DNA of 29,286 nt from SZUA-152 sp964401355 (GTDB lineage Bacteria; Pseudomonadota; Gammaproteobacteria; SZUA-152): NCBI GenBank assembly GCA_964401355.1, contig CAYNYJ010000045.1, forward strand, positions 1 to 29,286, read 5' to 3'. This document shows, piece by piece, positions 22,085 to 29,286 of the stretch. Below the pieces are notes generated by a model, which saw nothing but the letters and a program-made list of their open reading frames with translations, was not told the DNA's origin and searched no databases. Position 1 is the first letter of the stretch. The number at the start of each line of letters is the position of its first letter. Position numbers and translations under genes: made by a program.

Positions 22085-23124
22085 TGCCAATACTGGCTGG
22101 TGACATTGGTGGCACCAAGACCCTGCTGCAGATAGCGGATGCCAACGCTCAAAATGATCCCTATCACACATTGCGCGTTTTATTTGAACGGCGTTATTGC
22201 AGTGTCGAATTTTCTACGTTTGATGCACTGCTGCATGATTTTCTGACCGCAGCTAGACAAGCGGAGGTGCCGATGCCAACCGCGGCTTGCATTGGCGTTG
22301 CAGGGCCGGTAACGGTGGATGAATCGGGAAGGACGATCGCCAAGGTTACCAATCTGCCCTGGGTGTTCGACGAAGAGACGTTATCAACACAATTCAAATT
22401 ACATCCGCTTCGCTTGTTAAATGATTTTCAAGCGATAGGTTACGGGCTCGATGTGCTTGGTGATGAAGACCTGGTTGCCTTGCGCATCGGTGAAGCTGCC
22501 GCCGGGCCTTTGCCATTTCCGCGTGTATTGATCGGTGCGGGCACCGGCTTGGGACAAGGTATATTGGTGTGGCAGGGTGATGTCAGTAGTGGATATTATG
22601 AAGTGTATGCTTCTGAGGGAGGCCATGCCGATTTTGCCCCGGCCAGTCGCGAGCAGCGAGAATTACTGAGTTTTTTGGCGGAGCAGCAGACGCGCGTGAG
22701 TGTGGAGGATGTTTTGTCTGGACCTGGCTTGGTGAATGCGTATCAGTTTTTTGCTGATAAATACCCCCAGCAGGCGAATCCGGCATTCCAACAAATTATG
22801 GAAGAAGGTGATGCCGCCGCCGTGGTAAGTGATGCAGCCTTGTCAGCCAGGGATCCGCTGGCTGAACGTGCGTTGGCATTATTCATCGAAATTTATGGTG
22901 GTCAGGCCGGTAATCTGGCGTTGACTTGCATGGCGATGGGTGGTGTATTTATTGCTGGTGGTATTGCGCCTAAGATTCAGTCCTGGATGATGAACGGTCG
23001 ATTCTTGGCGGCGTTCCAAAATAAAGGCTCGATGTCTGGATTGATGAGAAAAATGCCGGTCATGCTGGTGACTGATCCTCAGGTAGGCTTGAAAGGCGCG
23101 GCGCGGGTTGCAAGCCGCTTATGA
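22084..23124 (+). CDS. glk: Glucokinase
   Basis: A 346-aa cytoplasmic sugar kinase of the Glk family (not ROK), converting glucose and ATP to glucose 6-phosphate. The phosphate-binding motif GDIGGTKT is at residues 6-13, ACIGVAGPV and LLNDFQAIGYGL follow, then IGAGTGLGQGIL and the glucose-contacting EGGHADFAP. GVFIAGGIAPK marks the second nucleotide motif. Its ATG shares one base with the pgl stop (TGATG). Expression with pgl points to glucose or glycogen breakdown through glucose 6-phosphate. Length is slightly above the ~320 aa norm. Confidence 0.95.
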   Translation: MPILAGDIGGTKTLLQIADANAQNDPYHTLRVLFERRYCSVEFSTFDALLHDFLTAARQAEVPMPTAACIGVAGPVTVDESGRTIAKVTNLPWVFDEETLSTQFKLHPLRLLNDFQAIGYGLDVLGDEDLVALRIGEAAAGPLPFPRVLIGAGTGLGQGILVWQGDVSSGYYEVYASEGGHADFAPASREQRELLSFLAEQQTRVSVEDVLSGPGLVNAYQFFADKYPQQANPAFQQIMEEGDAAAVVSDAALSARDPLAERALALFIEIYGGQAGNLALTCMAMGGVFIAGGIAPKIQSWMMNGRFLAAFQNKGSMSGLMRKMPVMLVTDPQVGLKGAARVASRL

Positions 23125-23174
23125 AAATACGATGAGTGTGTACGCGTTGAAAGTATTGTATCGAATGTGTGCCG

Positions 23175-24059
23175 TTATGCTGCAAATTGCTCCGCCAGTA
23201 TATTCAGGTCTTTGGCTGAGCCGATGATATTTTCGAGTTGTTCTTCCAGTTGTTCTTCAGTGAGCCCCAGGCTGGACAGTATTGCTGGCGGCAGGTCCGT
23301 GGATTCCGCATCACCGATGCCATGACGCTTGAGTAACCGGTCTGATAGCAACGTTAGCTGGGCATATGCCGCGTGTACACCATTGTAAAGTTCATCATGA
23401 TGTTCCGCGACAGCGACCTGAATCTCTGCTTGTAAATTCCAGCTGCGCATTAACCATGCGCCGATTTCCATATGATCCGTGCCCAATATCTGGCGTTCGA
23501 GTTCAATCCTGGACTTATCCTGATTGGCGGAAATAATTTTCTGCAACATACTGGCTTCTTTTTTAAACAAATGTGCAATTAGCAACACGCCAAAATTGTG
23601 CAACAATGCACCCAGGAACCCCAGGCCGGGCAGTGGACGGTGCTGCCGTGGCAGGACTTGTATGATGCGTTCGACCAGGGCGCCACTATATACGCTGTGC
23701 TGCCAGAAAGCATAAAGGCCGAGTGGGCCATGGTTGGGAATAGTAAAGACCTTGCCTAACGATAAACCCAATGCGATATCCATCGTCAGATTGTAACCCA
23801 GCACCGCAGTGACGGCCTGGTGCAAGGAATGGATCTCCCCACGGTAACCGAAGAGGGCAGAGCGTGAGTAACGCATAATTTGTGCGGCAATGCTGGGATC
23901 GGTTTCAATGATCTCGACCACATCGTTAATGTTGCCATCGGGGTTTGAATTCAGGCGCATTAGAGTCTGAGCTACTTCGGGCATAGCAGGAAGATCGGTG
24001 GTAGATTCTATACGCTGGCGTAAGTTTGCCAGCAAAATGGGCTTATTGTGTGAATCCAT
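23175..24059 (-). CDS. HDOD-domain protein
   Basis: A 294-aa cytoplasmic signalling protein with an HDOD domain over about residues 15-210. Family features are LPAMPEVAQTLMRLNSNPDG, VVEIIETDPSIAAQIMRYSRSALFGYRG, IHSLHQAVTAVLGYNLTMDIAL and, further on, LLHNFGVLLIAHLF, HMEIGAWLMRSWN and VAEHHDELYNG. The metal-binding His-Asp pair of true HD phosphohydrolases is changed (HN instead of HD), so it is likely non-catalytic and works by protein binding. GAGGAG precedes the ATG. It is convergent with glk and probably monocistronic. HDOD proteins often link to chemotaxis or cyclic-di-GMP control, but no partner is seen here. Confidence 0.9.
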   Translation of the reverse strand: MDSHNKPILLANLRQRIESTTDLPAMPEVAQTLMRLNSNPDGNINDVVEIIETDPSIAAQIMRYSRSALFGYRGEIHSLHQAVTAVLGYNLTMDIALGLSLGKVFTIPNHGPLGLYAFWQHSVYSGALVERIIQVLPRQHRPLPGLGFLGALLHNFGVLLIAHLFKKEASMLQKIISANQDKSRIELERQILGTDHMEIGAWLMRSWNLQAEIQVAVAEHHDELYNGVHAAYAQLTLLSDRLLKRHGIGDAESTDLPPAILSSLGLTEEQLEEQLENIIGSAKDLNILAEQFAA

Positions 24060-24310
24060 TATGTTCTCCTCAAACTGTGACAGTCCATGTCAGCAGCAGT
24101 GTTGTTTGGTGAGCCCCACTCTCTAGGGCTAGGGGCCTCGTATAGATGACTAATTGATGTGATCCGTAAGGCTAGTGCGCCCATCATTTTGTCGACGTGT
24201 ATTATAACGACCATGTTACATATTCCTTAAATAGATTTGGGCGGTAATATGGTTTTTTTTATTATTATATTTCTTTATGTTTTAACAGCTTAAAAGGATG
24301 ATCATATGTA

Positions 24311-25294
24311 ATGCAGCACATAATAATTCCCGCTGTCAAGTTATGGTATTTGTGCTTGTGGGGCGTATTTTTGATCATCGGAGGCTGCGAAAATGCTCCC
24401 ACACCGTCCGATGGGATTGATTCATCAACGGGTCGCTTGGTCGACGCTGGACCCTTTACGATGGGTAGCAATAAGCGTGACACCATCGGCAAGCAGCAGG
24501 AGTATGGCTTGGTCAAACCGCTGTTTCTCGACGAACATCCCGAACATCAAGTCGATTTGCCCGCTTATTACATCGACACCTATGAAGTGACCAACGCTCA
24601 GTATAAACAGTTTGTGCAGGTCACAGGGCGCGCTGAGCCCTTTCCGTGGACGCAAAATGGTTACAATTTACTGGAAGCCCGCCTCAAGGCATCTGATTTG
24701 GAAAGTGTCCGCTGGATTGCCACCGAGTATTTTAAGCTCGACATCGACACCCGGCAGGTGAGTAAAAATCATTTATTGAAAATCATGCAGGATGCCCAGG
24801 TCAGCAAAGATCGTTTGCCGGTGGCCAGCGTCTCCTGGCAGGATGCGAATGCCTATTGCCGATGGATGGGGAAACGGCTGCCTAGCGAAGCAGAATGGGA
24901 GAAGGCGGCACGAGGACGTGACGGACGTGAATACCCCTGGGGCGATGACTGGGACACCGGAAAAGCCAATGTCGGGGATGATGCTGATTGGGAAAACGGG
25001 ATCGCCCCCGTGGGATCGTACCGTAACAATACATCTGTTTACGGCGTGTTTGATATGGCCGGCAACGTCTGGGAATGGACAGACAGCTGGTATCAAGCTT
25101 ATGCAGGGGGCGAGTACACATCGAAAGATTTTGGACAAACCCACAGAGTCATTCGTGGTGGTGGCGGTGGTGTCGGACATTACTCATTGTCTTTCTTTTT
25201 TCGCAGTGCGATGCGCGGCAATGCACTGCCTAACTCACAAAGTGAGGATGTGGGTTTTCGTTGCGCCTGGAGTGTCGAAGGCAAAGCCAACTAA
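24311..25294 (+). CDS. SUMF1/FGE-like lipoprotein lacking the catalytic cysteines
   Basis: A 327-aa predicted lipoprotein (signal sequence with lipobox IIGGC, Cys26) with a formylglycine-generating-enzyme-like domain over about residues 45-322. Signatures are AGPFTMGS, YYIDTYEVTNAQYKQF, PVASVSWQDANAYCRWMGKRLPSEAEWEKAARG, YPWGDDWD, FDMAGNVWEWT, RVIRGGG and GFRCAW. Where human FGE has its two active cysteines the alignable positions are serines (SLSFFFRSAMR), so sulfatase activation is unlikely; such domains also occur in PvdO- and EgtB-like proteins. An insert (about 115-155) is not typical. An ATG at 24306 is followed at once by TAA, so translation starts at 24311; AAAAGGA is 13 bases upstream. 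Confidence 0.85.
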   Translation: MQHIIIPAVKLWYLCLWGVFLIIGGCENAPTPSDGIDSSTGRLVDAGPFTMGSNKRDTIGKQQEYGLVKPLFLDEHPEHQVDLPAYYIDTYEVTNAQYKQFVQVTGRAEPFPWTQNGYNLLEARLKASDLESVRWIATEYFKLDIDTRQVSKNHLLKIMQDAQVSKDRLPVASVSWQDANAYCRWMGKRLPSEAEWEKAARGRDGREYPWGDDWDTGKANVGDDADWENGIAPVGSYRNNTSVYGVFDMAGNVWEWTDSWYQAYAGGEYTSKDFGQTHRVIRGGGGGVGHYSLSFFFRSAMRGNALPNSQSEDVGFRCAWSVEGKAN

Positions 25295-25593
25295 CAAAGA
25301 TTAGTCATAAATAAAGTGTTGTTGATAATGCAACAGATGAAAAACACAAAATCAAAACCATGAAAACTGGAGAATATTTCATTGGGGTTGAGTCTTGTTG
25401 GCCTTTGTCTGATTACCGATGCTGTTAATCCCAATGCCGCTTGTCGGGCTGCTATTTCTTAGGTACTGACTGATAGTGCGGAAATGTTGGTAGCAGTCAA
25501 TGAGTTGTCGACAGCATTATTTTAATTAAATTGTCTTTCCCGTGAAATTTGCACGCGTCCCTCTGAACTGCCGTTGTCATCGCAAGCTGGCGG
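25295..25593. other. Intergenic stretch with a possible decayed small ORF
   Basis: No intact gene is recognised. Starting from ATG at 25360, a one-base shift would give a signal-peptide-like frame (SLGLSLVGLCLITDAV) that ends at a stop near 25458. This may be a broken small exported protein or chance. No clear terminator for the SUMF1-like gene was found. Confidence 0.3.
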
Positions 25594-26121
25594 CTATTCT
25601 GACAATAGCTTTTGTATCCACTGCTCGGTCTCTCGATAACTGCCTTCGCCGATTTTACGATACCGCAGTATGCCGTTACGGTCGGCGAGGTAAAGGGTCG
25701 GCCAGTAGCGATTCGAAAAACGTCGCCAGTTGACGAACTCATTATCGAGTACCACGGGGTAGGGAACGCCGTGTTTTTTCATGTAGGCCCGCACATTGTC
25801 CCGCTGTTTTTCATGGCTGAATTCGGGTGTGTGTATGGCAATGATGACCAAACCCTGGTTAGCATATTTATGCTGCCAATCGATGACATAAGGCTCGACG
25901 GCATTGCAATTGTGGCAACCAAAGGTCCAGAACTTAATCAGTACCACTTTTCCTTTCAGGTCGCTTGTCTGTAAGGGAGTGCTGTTAAGCCAAGTGTCAC
26001 CGGTAATCTCGGGTAATTCGACACCGTGGGCCATCTGCGCGGGGCCTGATAGTAGCCAAGTGAGTAACACGGCAGGAAACAGGATGTACAGTAATTGAAA
26101 GTTGGAATTATGTTTAGTCAT
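25594..26121 (-). CDS. TlpA/DipZ-like periplasmic thioredoxin-fold protein
   Basis: A 175-aa protein with an N-terminal signal or anchor (hydrophobic residues 10-25) and a redoxin domain (about 38-175). The active site is CHNC (residues 69-72) within KVVLIKFWTFGCHNCNAVEPYV; the cis-proline region is WPTLYLADRNGILRYRKIGEG. CHNC differs from the CGPC of thioredoxin and from the CPHC of DsbA; similar centres occur in the C-terminal domain of DipZ-like proteins. It would act in the periplasm as a thiol reductant, for example in cytochrome c maturation or peroxide handling (inference). AGG precedes the ATG. A long inverted repeat separates it from the spondin gene on the same strand. Confidence 0.85.
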   Translation of the reverse strand: MTKHNSNFQLLYILFPAVLLTWLLSGPAQMAHGVELPEITGDTWLNSTPLQTSDLKGKVVLIKFWTFGCHNCNAVEPYVIDWQHKYANQGLVIIAIHTPEFSHEKQRDNVRAYMKKHGVPYPVVLDNEFVNWRRFSNRYWPTLYLADRNGILRYRKIGEGSYRETEQWIQKLLSE

Positions 26122-26166
26122 GGTTAAAACCTGGCGTGTAGATTCCGCGAGAGTATCCCCGTTAAG

Positions 26167-26237
26167 TCTCGCTCCCTCGTCGTCGCCACTTTTGAGTTGC
26201 GGACAAAAGTTGCCACGACAGAAAAAAGGGAGTGAGA
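26167..26237 (-). repeat. Long imperfect inverted repeat (mRNA hairpin) between spondin and redoxin genes
   Basis: Inner arms of 16 bp (26179-26194 and 26204-26219, 14 matching) enclose a 9-base loop. Outer arms of 11 bp (TCTCGCTCCCT at 26167-26177, AGGGAGTGAGA at 26227-26237, 10 matching) extend the stem across a bulge of one base on one side and seven on the other. It lies 24 bp after the spondin stop. No U tract follows on the minus strand, so RNA stabilisation or processing is as likely as termination. Confidence 0.65.
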
Positions 26238-26261
26238 TGTCTACGCTAAAGCCATCACAAA

Positions 26262-26945
26262 TTATTTCATACGGGTAATCGTGATTTTTGCGGTCGGGTT
26301 GCGCCAGTCAAAATCGGCACTGGAAAGATCGCCAATACCGTGAATGCCCGCATGAATATGCACGTAACCTTCACCACCGACACCGGGTGATCCGCCCTCA
26401 CCACCACAAACCGGGCCGGGCATGTTCGCGCACAGCTCATCATTGGGTTCGCTACCGGCATCATACGCAGGTGACATCACCGTCATGGCACGATTCTTTT
26501 TCTTCGGGCCTTTGATACCATTGACCGCGATGAACGCATCGTTAGTGGGAATTAACATCGAGGCAACCGTCACGTATTTAAAATCGTCTGCCATTTTCAC
26601 CATGATGGTGGTACTTGCACCGGGGGCCAGCAAGGCACCGTTCGTCGCGATATCATAAGCCACACTGGCGTCCGTCAACATCGTGGATAGCGGGCCGGTG
26701 TCACCACCTTCTGCCATTGCCGCCAGTGCATCGCTGGCAGGGGCGCCCAGCTGGTAAATGTGCGTCCCCTTGGTGTGCGTGGCGACCATAATGGGTGTGA
26801 ATGTCTCGCCGCGGGTCAAGTTGGTGATGGTAACCGCGTACATCCCCTCGTCATCATCATCATCATCATCAGCCAGTACCGCAGTCGTACCAAAACCGAT
26901 GCTGCTCAGCAGTACCAGTTGGCAGAAACGCATTGCTAGTTTCAT
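26262..26945 (-). CDS. Spondin-domain secreted protein
   Basis: A 227-aa exported protein. A signal peptide (residues 1-25, ending VLA) is followed at once by a run of seven aspartates, then a spondin_N-type domain: MYAVTITNLTRGETFTPIMVATHTKG, AAMAEGGDTGPLSTML, APGASTTIMVKM, YVTVASMLIPTNDAFIAVNG and, near the end, GEGYVHIHAGIHG. Bacterial members of this family are secreted or surface proteins with a metal site; the role is unknown. The ATG at 26945 is chosen because GAGGAG lies upstream and the signal peptide begins there; the open frame reaches 27023. The aspartate run is encoded by a GAT triplet repeat. Confidence 0.85.
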   Translation of the reverse strand: MKLAMRFCQLVLLSSIGFGTTAVLADDDDDDDEGMYAVTITNLTRGETFTPIMVATHTKGTHIYQLGAPASDALAAMAEGGDTGPLSTMLTDASVAYDIATNGALLAPGASTTIMVKMADDFKYVTVASMLIPTNDAFIAVNGIKGPKKKNRAMTVMSPAYDAGSEPNDELCANMPGPVCGGEGGSPGVGGEGYVHIHAGIHGIGDLSSADFDWRNPTAKITITRMK

Positions 26946-27265
26946 TGTATTAGCTCCTCTAGAATCATATTGTGTTGATTTGTTGTGTACGACAAACATC
27001 CTGCCCATCGTCAGAAACAGCATGGCCTGAAGGACTCACGCGAACGTCACGGGTTTATCACAATTTGGTCACGTGAATGGTGGGTTTTTGAACAGAAATA
27101 AGATGGATCTTTCCCGGGTGGGGTGAATGGTTATGCCTGAACACTTTGTAAAATGTACTGTTTTATAGACAGTTTATCCTTGGGATGGAAAATATCGTGC
27201 TCATTTTGACGCCAGAAAGCGTCGTTCGTTCTTCGCTATGATCTAGTACCACTTTAGTAGACGAT
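26946..27265. other. Intergenic region upstream of the spondin gene
   Basis: About 320 bp without a recognisable gene. It must hold the promoter of the spondin gene. A small hairpin GACGC/GCGTC (27208-27223) is present. The part next to 27266 should contain the terminal repeat of the IS remnant (around 27240-27265), but no partner end is left to confirm it. Confidence 0.45.
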
Positions 27266-27439
27266 TTACGCAGATAATTTTTCATAAATTTCTGGTGATT
27301 GATAGTCTAATTTGGAGTGCAATCGTTCTTGATTATAAAATTCAATGTATTCGACGATGTGTGTCACGGCATTTATTTTATTTTTAAGCACACGATGATG
27401 TATACGCTCAGTTTTCATGGTGTGAAAGAATGATTCATA
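27266..27439 (-). mobile_element. IS3-family transposase remnant (C-terminal 57 codons)
   Basis: The minus strand encodes an open fragment YESFFHTMKTERIHHRVL, then AVTHIVEYIEFYNQERLH, SKLDYQSPEIYEKLSA and a stop. This is the end of the DDE integrase domain of IS3-family OrfB, including the last catalytic-region glutamate segment (SFFHTMKTE). Homology ends abruptly at 27440; the rest of the element, its orfA and its other end are missing. It lies between the spondin gene and the symporter gene and marks past insertion at this place. Confidence 0.85.
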
Positions 27440-27600
27440 GTAAACAAACAGGGTTAGATCTTGAATTATGAATCATTAGGTTAACTTCGTGTAAACTGTA
27501 ATTTTACTAGGATTTTAGTCCTAAGCTTTGATCCAGTAGGGTATTCAATTAAGCTTGTAATATGTCGATGATTTTTTCTTCTGCTAAAGAAAGAGGATTT

Positions 27601-28947
27601 ATGAATAATAAAAAAATGAACCTAACCAATAAAGTGCTGTTAGGAATGGGCTTGGGTATTGCGATTGGGTTGTTTTTCAACCTGAGTGGGTTAAATGCCG
27701 CAGGCTCTTTCATCAACGAATACGTTGTTAATGGACTTTTCCATACCATCGGTAAAATGTTTATTAATGCGCTAAAAATGTTAGTGGTTCCTTTAGTCTT
27801 CTTCTCCCTTATTTGTGGTGTCTGCGGCATTGGAAATATACAAACACTGGGGCGTGTTGGCGGCAAATCATTTGCGCTTTATATGATGACAACCGCCATT
27901 GCCATTATGGTTGCCATTGTCGTCGCTGCTTTCATTGGCATTGGCACAGGCATGAATCAAGTGACTGAGGCGGCTTTTGCGGGGAGTGATGCTCCGCCGC
28001 TGACCGATGTTCTGATTAACATTATTCCCAGCAATCCAATTAACGCCATGGCCAATGGCGAAATGCTACCCATTATTTTCTTTTCTATATTAGTGGGCAT
28101 TAGTATCTTAATGGTGGGAAAAAAAGCCGAAAAAGTCATTGACGGTGTTGAAATAGCGAATGAGATCATGATGAAAATGGTGAACATCATCATGGCAGTT
28201 GCGCCTTATGCTGTTTTTGCGTTAATTGCAAAATCAATGGCCGACCTTGGACTCGATTTATTAGCGCAATTAGCCGGTTATGTTCTAGTGCTTGTTGGTG
28301 TGCTTATGTTGCACTTGTTCGGAACCTTGATGCTTGTTTTAAAGGTTTTCTCCGGATTGAATCCTTTTATCTTCCTTAAGAAAATCAGAAGTGCACAAAT
28401 TTTTGCGTTCAGTACCGCCAGCTCCAATGCAACTATCCCGGTTACTTTACGCGCGGTCACTAAGCGTATGGGTGTTAATAACTCTGTCGGCTCTTTCACG
28501 GTGCCTTTTGGTGCGACCATCAACATGGATGGCACGGCAATCATGCAAGGTGTTGCCACCGTATTTATTGCCAATGTGTATAATGTTGACCTCGGAGTAA
28601 CGGGTTATATGACGGTTGTTTTAATGTCCGTGCTTGCTTCGATTGGCACCGCCGGCGTGCCTGGTGTGGGCTTGATTATGCTTTCGATGGTCTTTGCTCA
28701 AGTCGGATTGCCGCTTGAGGGCATTGGTCTCATTTTAGGCGTTGATCGTTTGATGGATATGATTCGCACATCGGTTAACGTATCGGGGGATGCGGTCGTC
28801 TCTACTATTGTTGCCAAAAGTGAAGGAAAAATGGATATTGATGTGTTTAATGATCCCAGTGCGGATGGCATTGACACCAGTGAGATTTTGCACATAGATA
28901 GTCAGGCTGTTCATCCAGAAGGAAAACTAAAATCCGACTCGGGTTAA
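27601..28947 (+). CDS. Dicarboxylate/amino acid:cation symporter (DAACS family)
   Basis: A 448-aa inner membrane transporter of the GltP/DctA/GltT fold, moving glutamate, aspartate or C4-dicarboxylates with Na+ or H+. Several helices are evident. Family signatures are the serine-rich hairpin FSTASSNATIPVTLRAV, the TM7 motif FGATINMDGTAIMQG, hairpin 2 GTAGVPGVGLIMLSMVF and the TM8 motif DRLMDMIRTSVNVSGDAVVS. The TM8 substrate-binding Asp and Arg/Thr are present. The ATG at 27601 has GAGG upstream; a longer frame from 27562 is unlikely. The gene is AT-richer than the backbone, with an IS remnant on one side and a MITE on the other, suggesting acquisition. Substrate choice is not readable. Confidence 0.9.
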   Translation: MNNKKMNLTNKVLLGMGLGIAIGLFFNLSGLNAAGSFINEYVVNGLFHTIGKMFINALKMLVVPLVFFSLICGVCGIGNIQTLGRVGGKSFALYMMTTAIAIMVAIVVAAFIGIGTGMNQVTEAAFAGSDAPPLTDVLINIIPSNPINAMANGEMLPIIFFSILVGISILMVGKKAEKVIDGVEIANEIMMKMVNIIMAVAPYAVFALIAKSMADLGLDLLAQLAGYVLVLVGVLMLHLFGTLMLVLKVFSGLNPFIFLKKIRSAQIFAFSTASSNATIPVTLRAVTKRMGVNNSVGSFTVPFGATINMDGTAIMQGVATVFIANVYNVDLGVTGYMTVVLMSVLASIGTAGVPGVGLIMLSMVFAQVGLPLEGIGLILGVDRLMDMIRTSVNVSGDAVVSTIVAKSEGKMDIDVFNDPSADGIDTSEILHIDSQAVHPEGKLKSDSG

Positions 28948-29006
28948 ATTCTTTTGTTGGCTTGGCATTTTACGTAAAAAAATGCGTATTCAATTCGCTA
29001 GTGCAT

Positions 29007-29282
29007 GTCACTGCTGTCCCGTTAACTTTATAACCGTCATGCTGGCGCAGGCCAGCATCCAGAAAGTCGTTGAACCACCACCAAAAGTAGGCGCTCTTAG
29101 GCGAAAGTAGGCGCTCTTAGGCGACCACTGGATTCCGGCATTCGCCGGAATACCCAAAACGCTACGCGGGGCAGGCTCTGACGGAAGAGGCTGTTTAAAA
29201 TTCATGTCTCAATTTCTCATATCACATTACAGACCGCACAAAACAACTCATTACAGCATGACAAGTATTTGTTAACGGGACA
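29007..29282 (+). mobile_element. MITE-like element, family 1, copy 3
   Basis: Bounded by TGTCCCGTTAAC (29015-29026) and GTTAACGGGACA (29271-29282); the left-end similarity with copy 1 begins at 29007 (GTCACTGC). The interior follows copy 2 in reverse orientation (CCGTCATGC, AGAAAGTCGTTGAACCACCA, the GGCGCTCTTAGGCG string, ACTGGATTCCGGC) and copy 1 at its right end (CATTACAG, CCGCACAAA, GTATTTGTTAA). A 20-bp tandem duplication (29084-29103 and 29104-29123) is private to this copy. It contains no gene of its own. Confidence 0.72.
29084..29123. repeat. 20-bp tandem duplication inside MITE copy 3
   Basis: AAAGTAGGCGCTCTTAGGCG is present twice in direct tandem, while copy 2 holds it once. This indicates a slippage or duplication event after the copies separated. 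Confidence 0.8.
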
Positions 29283-29286
29283 TATA

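Noticed and set aside
25360..25458. Small exported protein gene after the SUMF1-like gene
   Set aside because: The signal-like frame has a stop directly before it and needs a one-base shift to join an ATG; not supportable beyond a possible decayed fragment.
28965..28985. Palindrome GCATTTT/AAAATGC after the symporter gene as a terminator
   Set aside because: The stem is AT-rich and lacks a following T run; too weak to support.
917..29282. A composite transposon made of the first and last MITE copies carrying the whole window
   Set aside because: Essential backbone genes (lolA, serS) lie between them and no transposase is present; the copies are better seen as independent insertions.

Overview
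The window reads as chromosomal DNA of a gammaproteobacterium, probably a sulfur-oxidising one. The evidence is the backbone order ftsK, lolA, rarA, serS (the order known around ftsK in enterics), plus a tsdB-tsdA pair for thiosulfate oxidation and a fused siroheme synthase CysG. Coding density is ordinary, but there are several clusters of small repeats and decayed genes typical of a genome with active small mobile elements. No rRNA, tRNA or CRISPR array was recognised.

Layout. 1-833: 3' end of ftsK. 834-1378: two back-to-back copies of a miniature inverted-repeat element (MITE). 1379-2843: divergent TetR regulator and SDR oxidoreductase, sharing a tandemly duplicated promoter/operator. 3018-4605 (minus): tsdB and tsdA, two diheme cytochromes c. 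5185-5784: CBS-domain protein. 5979-9982: an envelope locus in which a DUF4382 lipoprotein and a beta-barrel outer membrane protein (minus) diverge from a DUF6502 protein and a DUF5666 lipoprotein (plus); the divergent promoter carries a repeated operator-like motif. This accessory block of about 9 kb separates ftsK from lolA, which are normally adjacent. 10078-15964: backbone operon-like run lolA, rarA, crcB/fluC, DUF190, serS, cysG. A second MITE type lies between DUF190 and serS and appears to supply the end of the DUF190 gene. 15998-18570 (minus): DUF1631 protein and a possible 39-aa upstream gene.

18852-20540: small membrane protein, AP2-like DNA-binding protein with a TTG start, and a Sel1-repeat protein. 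20832-21221: remnant of a hybrid sensor kinase that keeps only its N-terminus and the end of its receiver domain. 21299-23124: pgl and glk, overlapping by one base, which feed glucose into the oxidative pentose phosphate or Entner-Doudoroff route. 23175-24059 (minus): HDOD protein. 24311-26945: SUMF1-type lipoprotein, TlpA-like redoxin and spondin-domain secreted protein, with a long inverted repeat between the last two. 27266-27439: 3' end of an IS3-family transposase. 27601-28947: dicarboxylate/amino-acid:cation symporter. 29007-29282: a third copy of the first MITE.

The least explained unit is the divergent DUF4382/OMP - DUF6502/DUF5666 locus with its paired operator motif. The best supported new structural observations are the two MITE families, the tandem promoter of the SDR gene, the internally deleted kinase gene and the long inverted repeat near 26.2 kb. 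All function calls come from reading protein sequence by eye; no database search was run.
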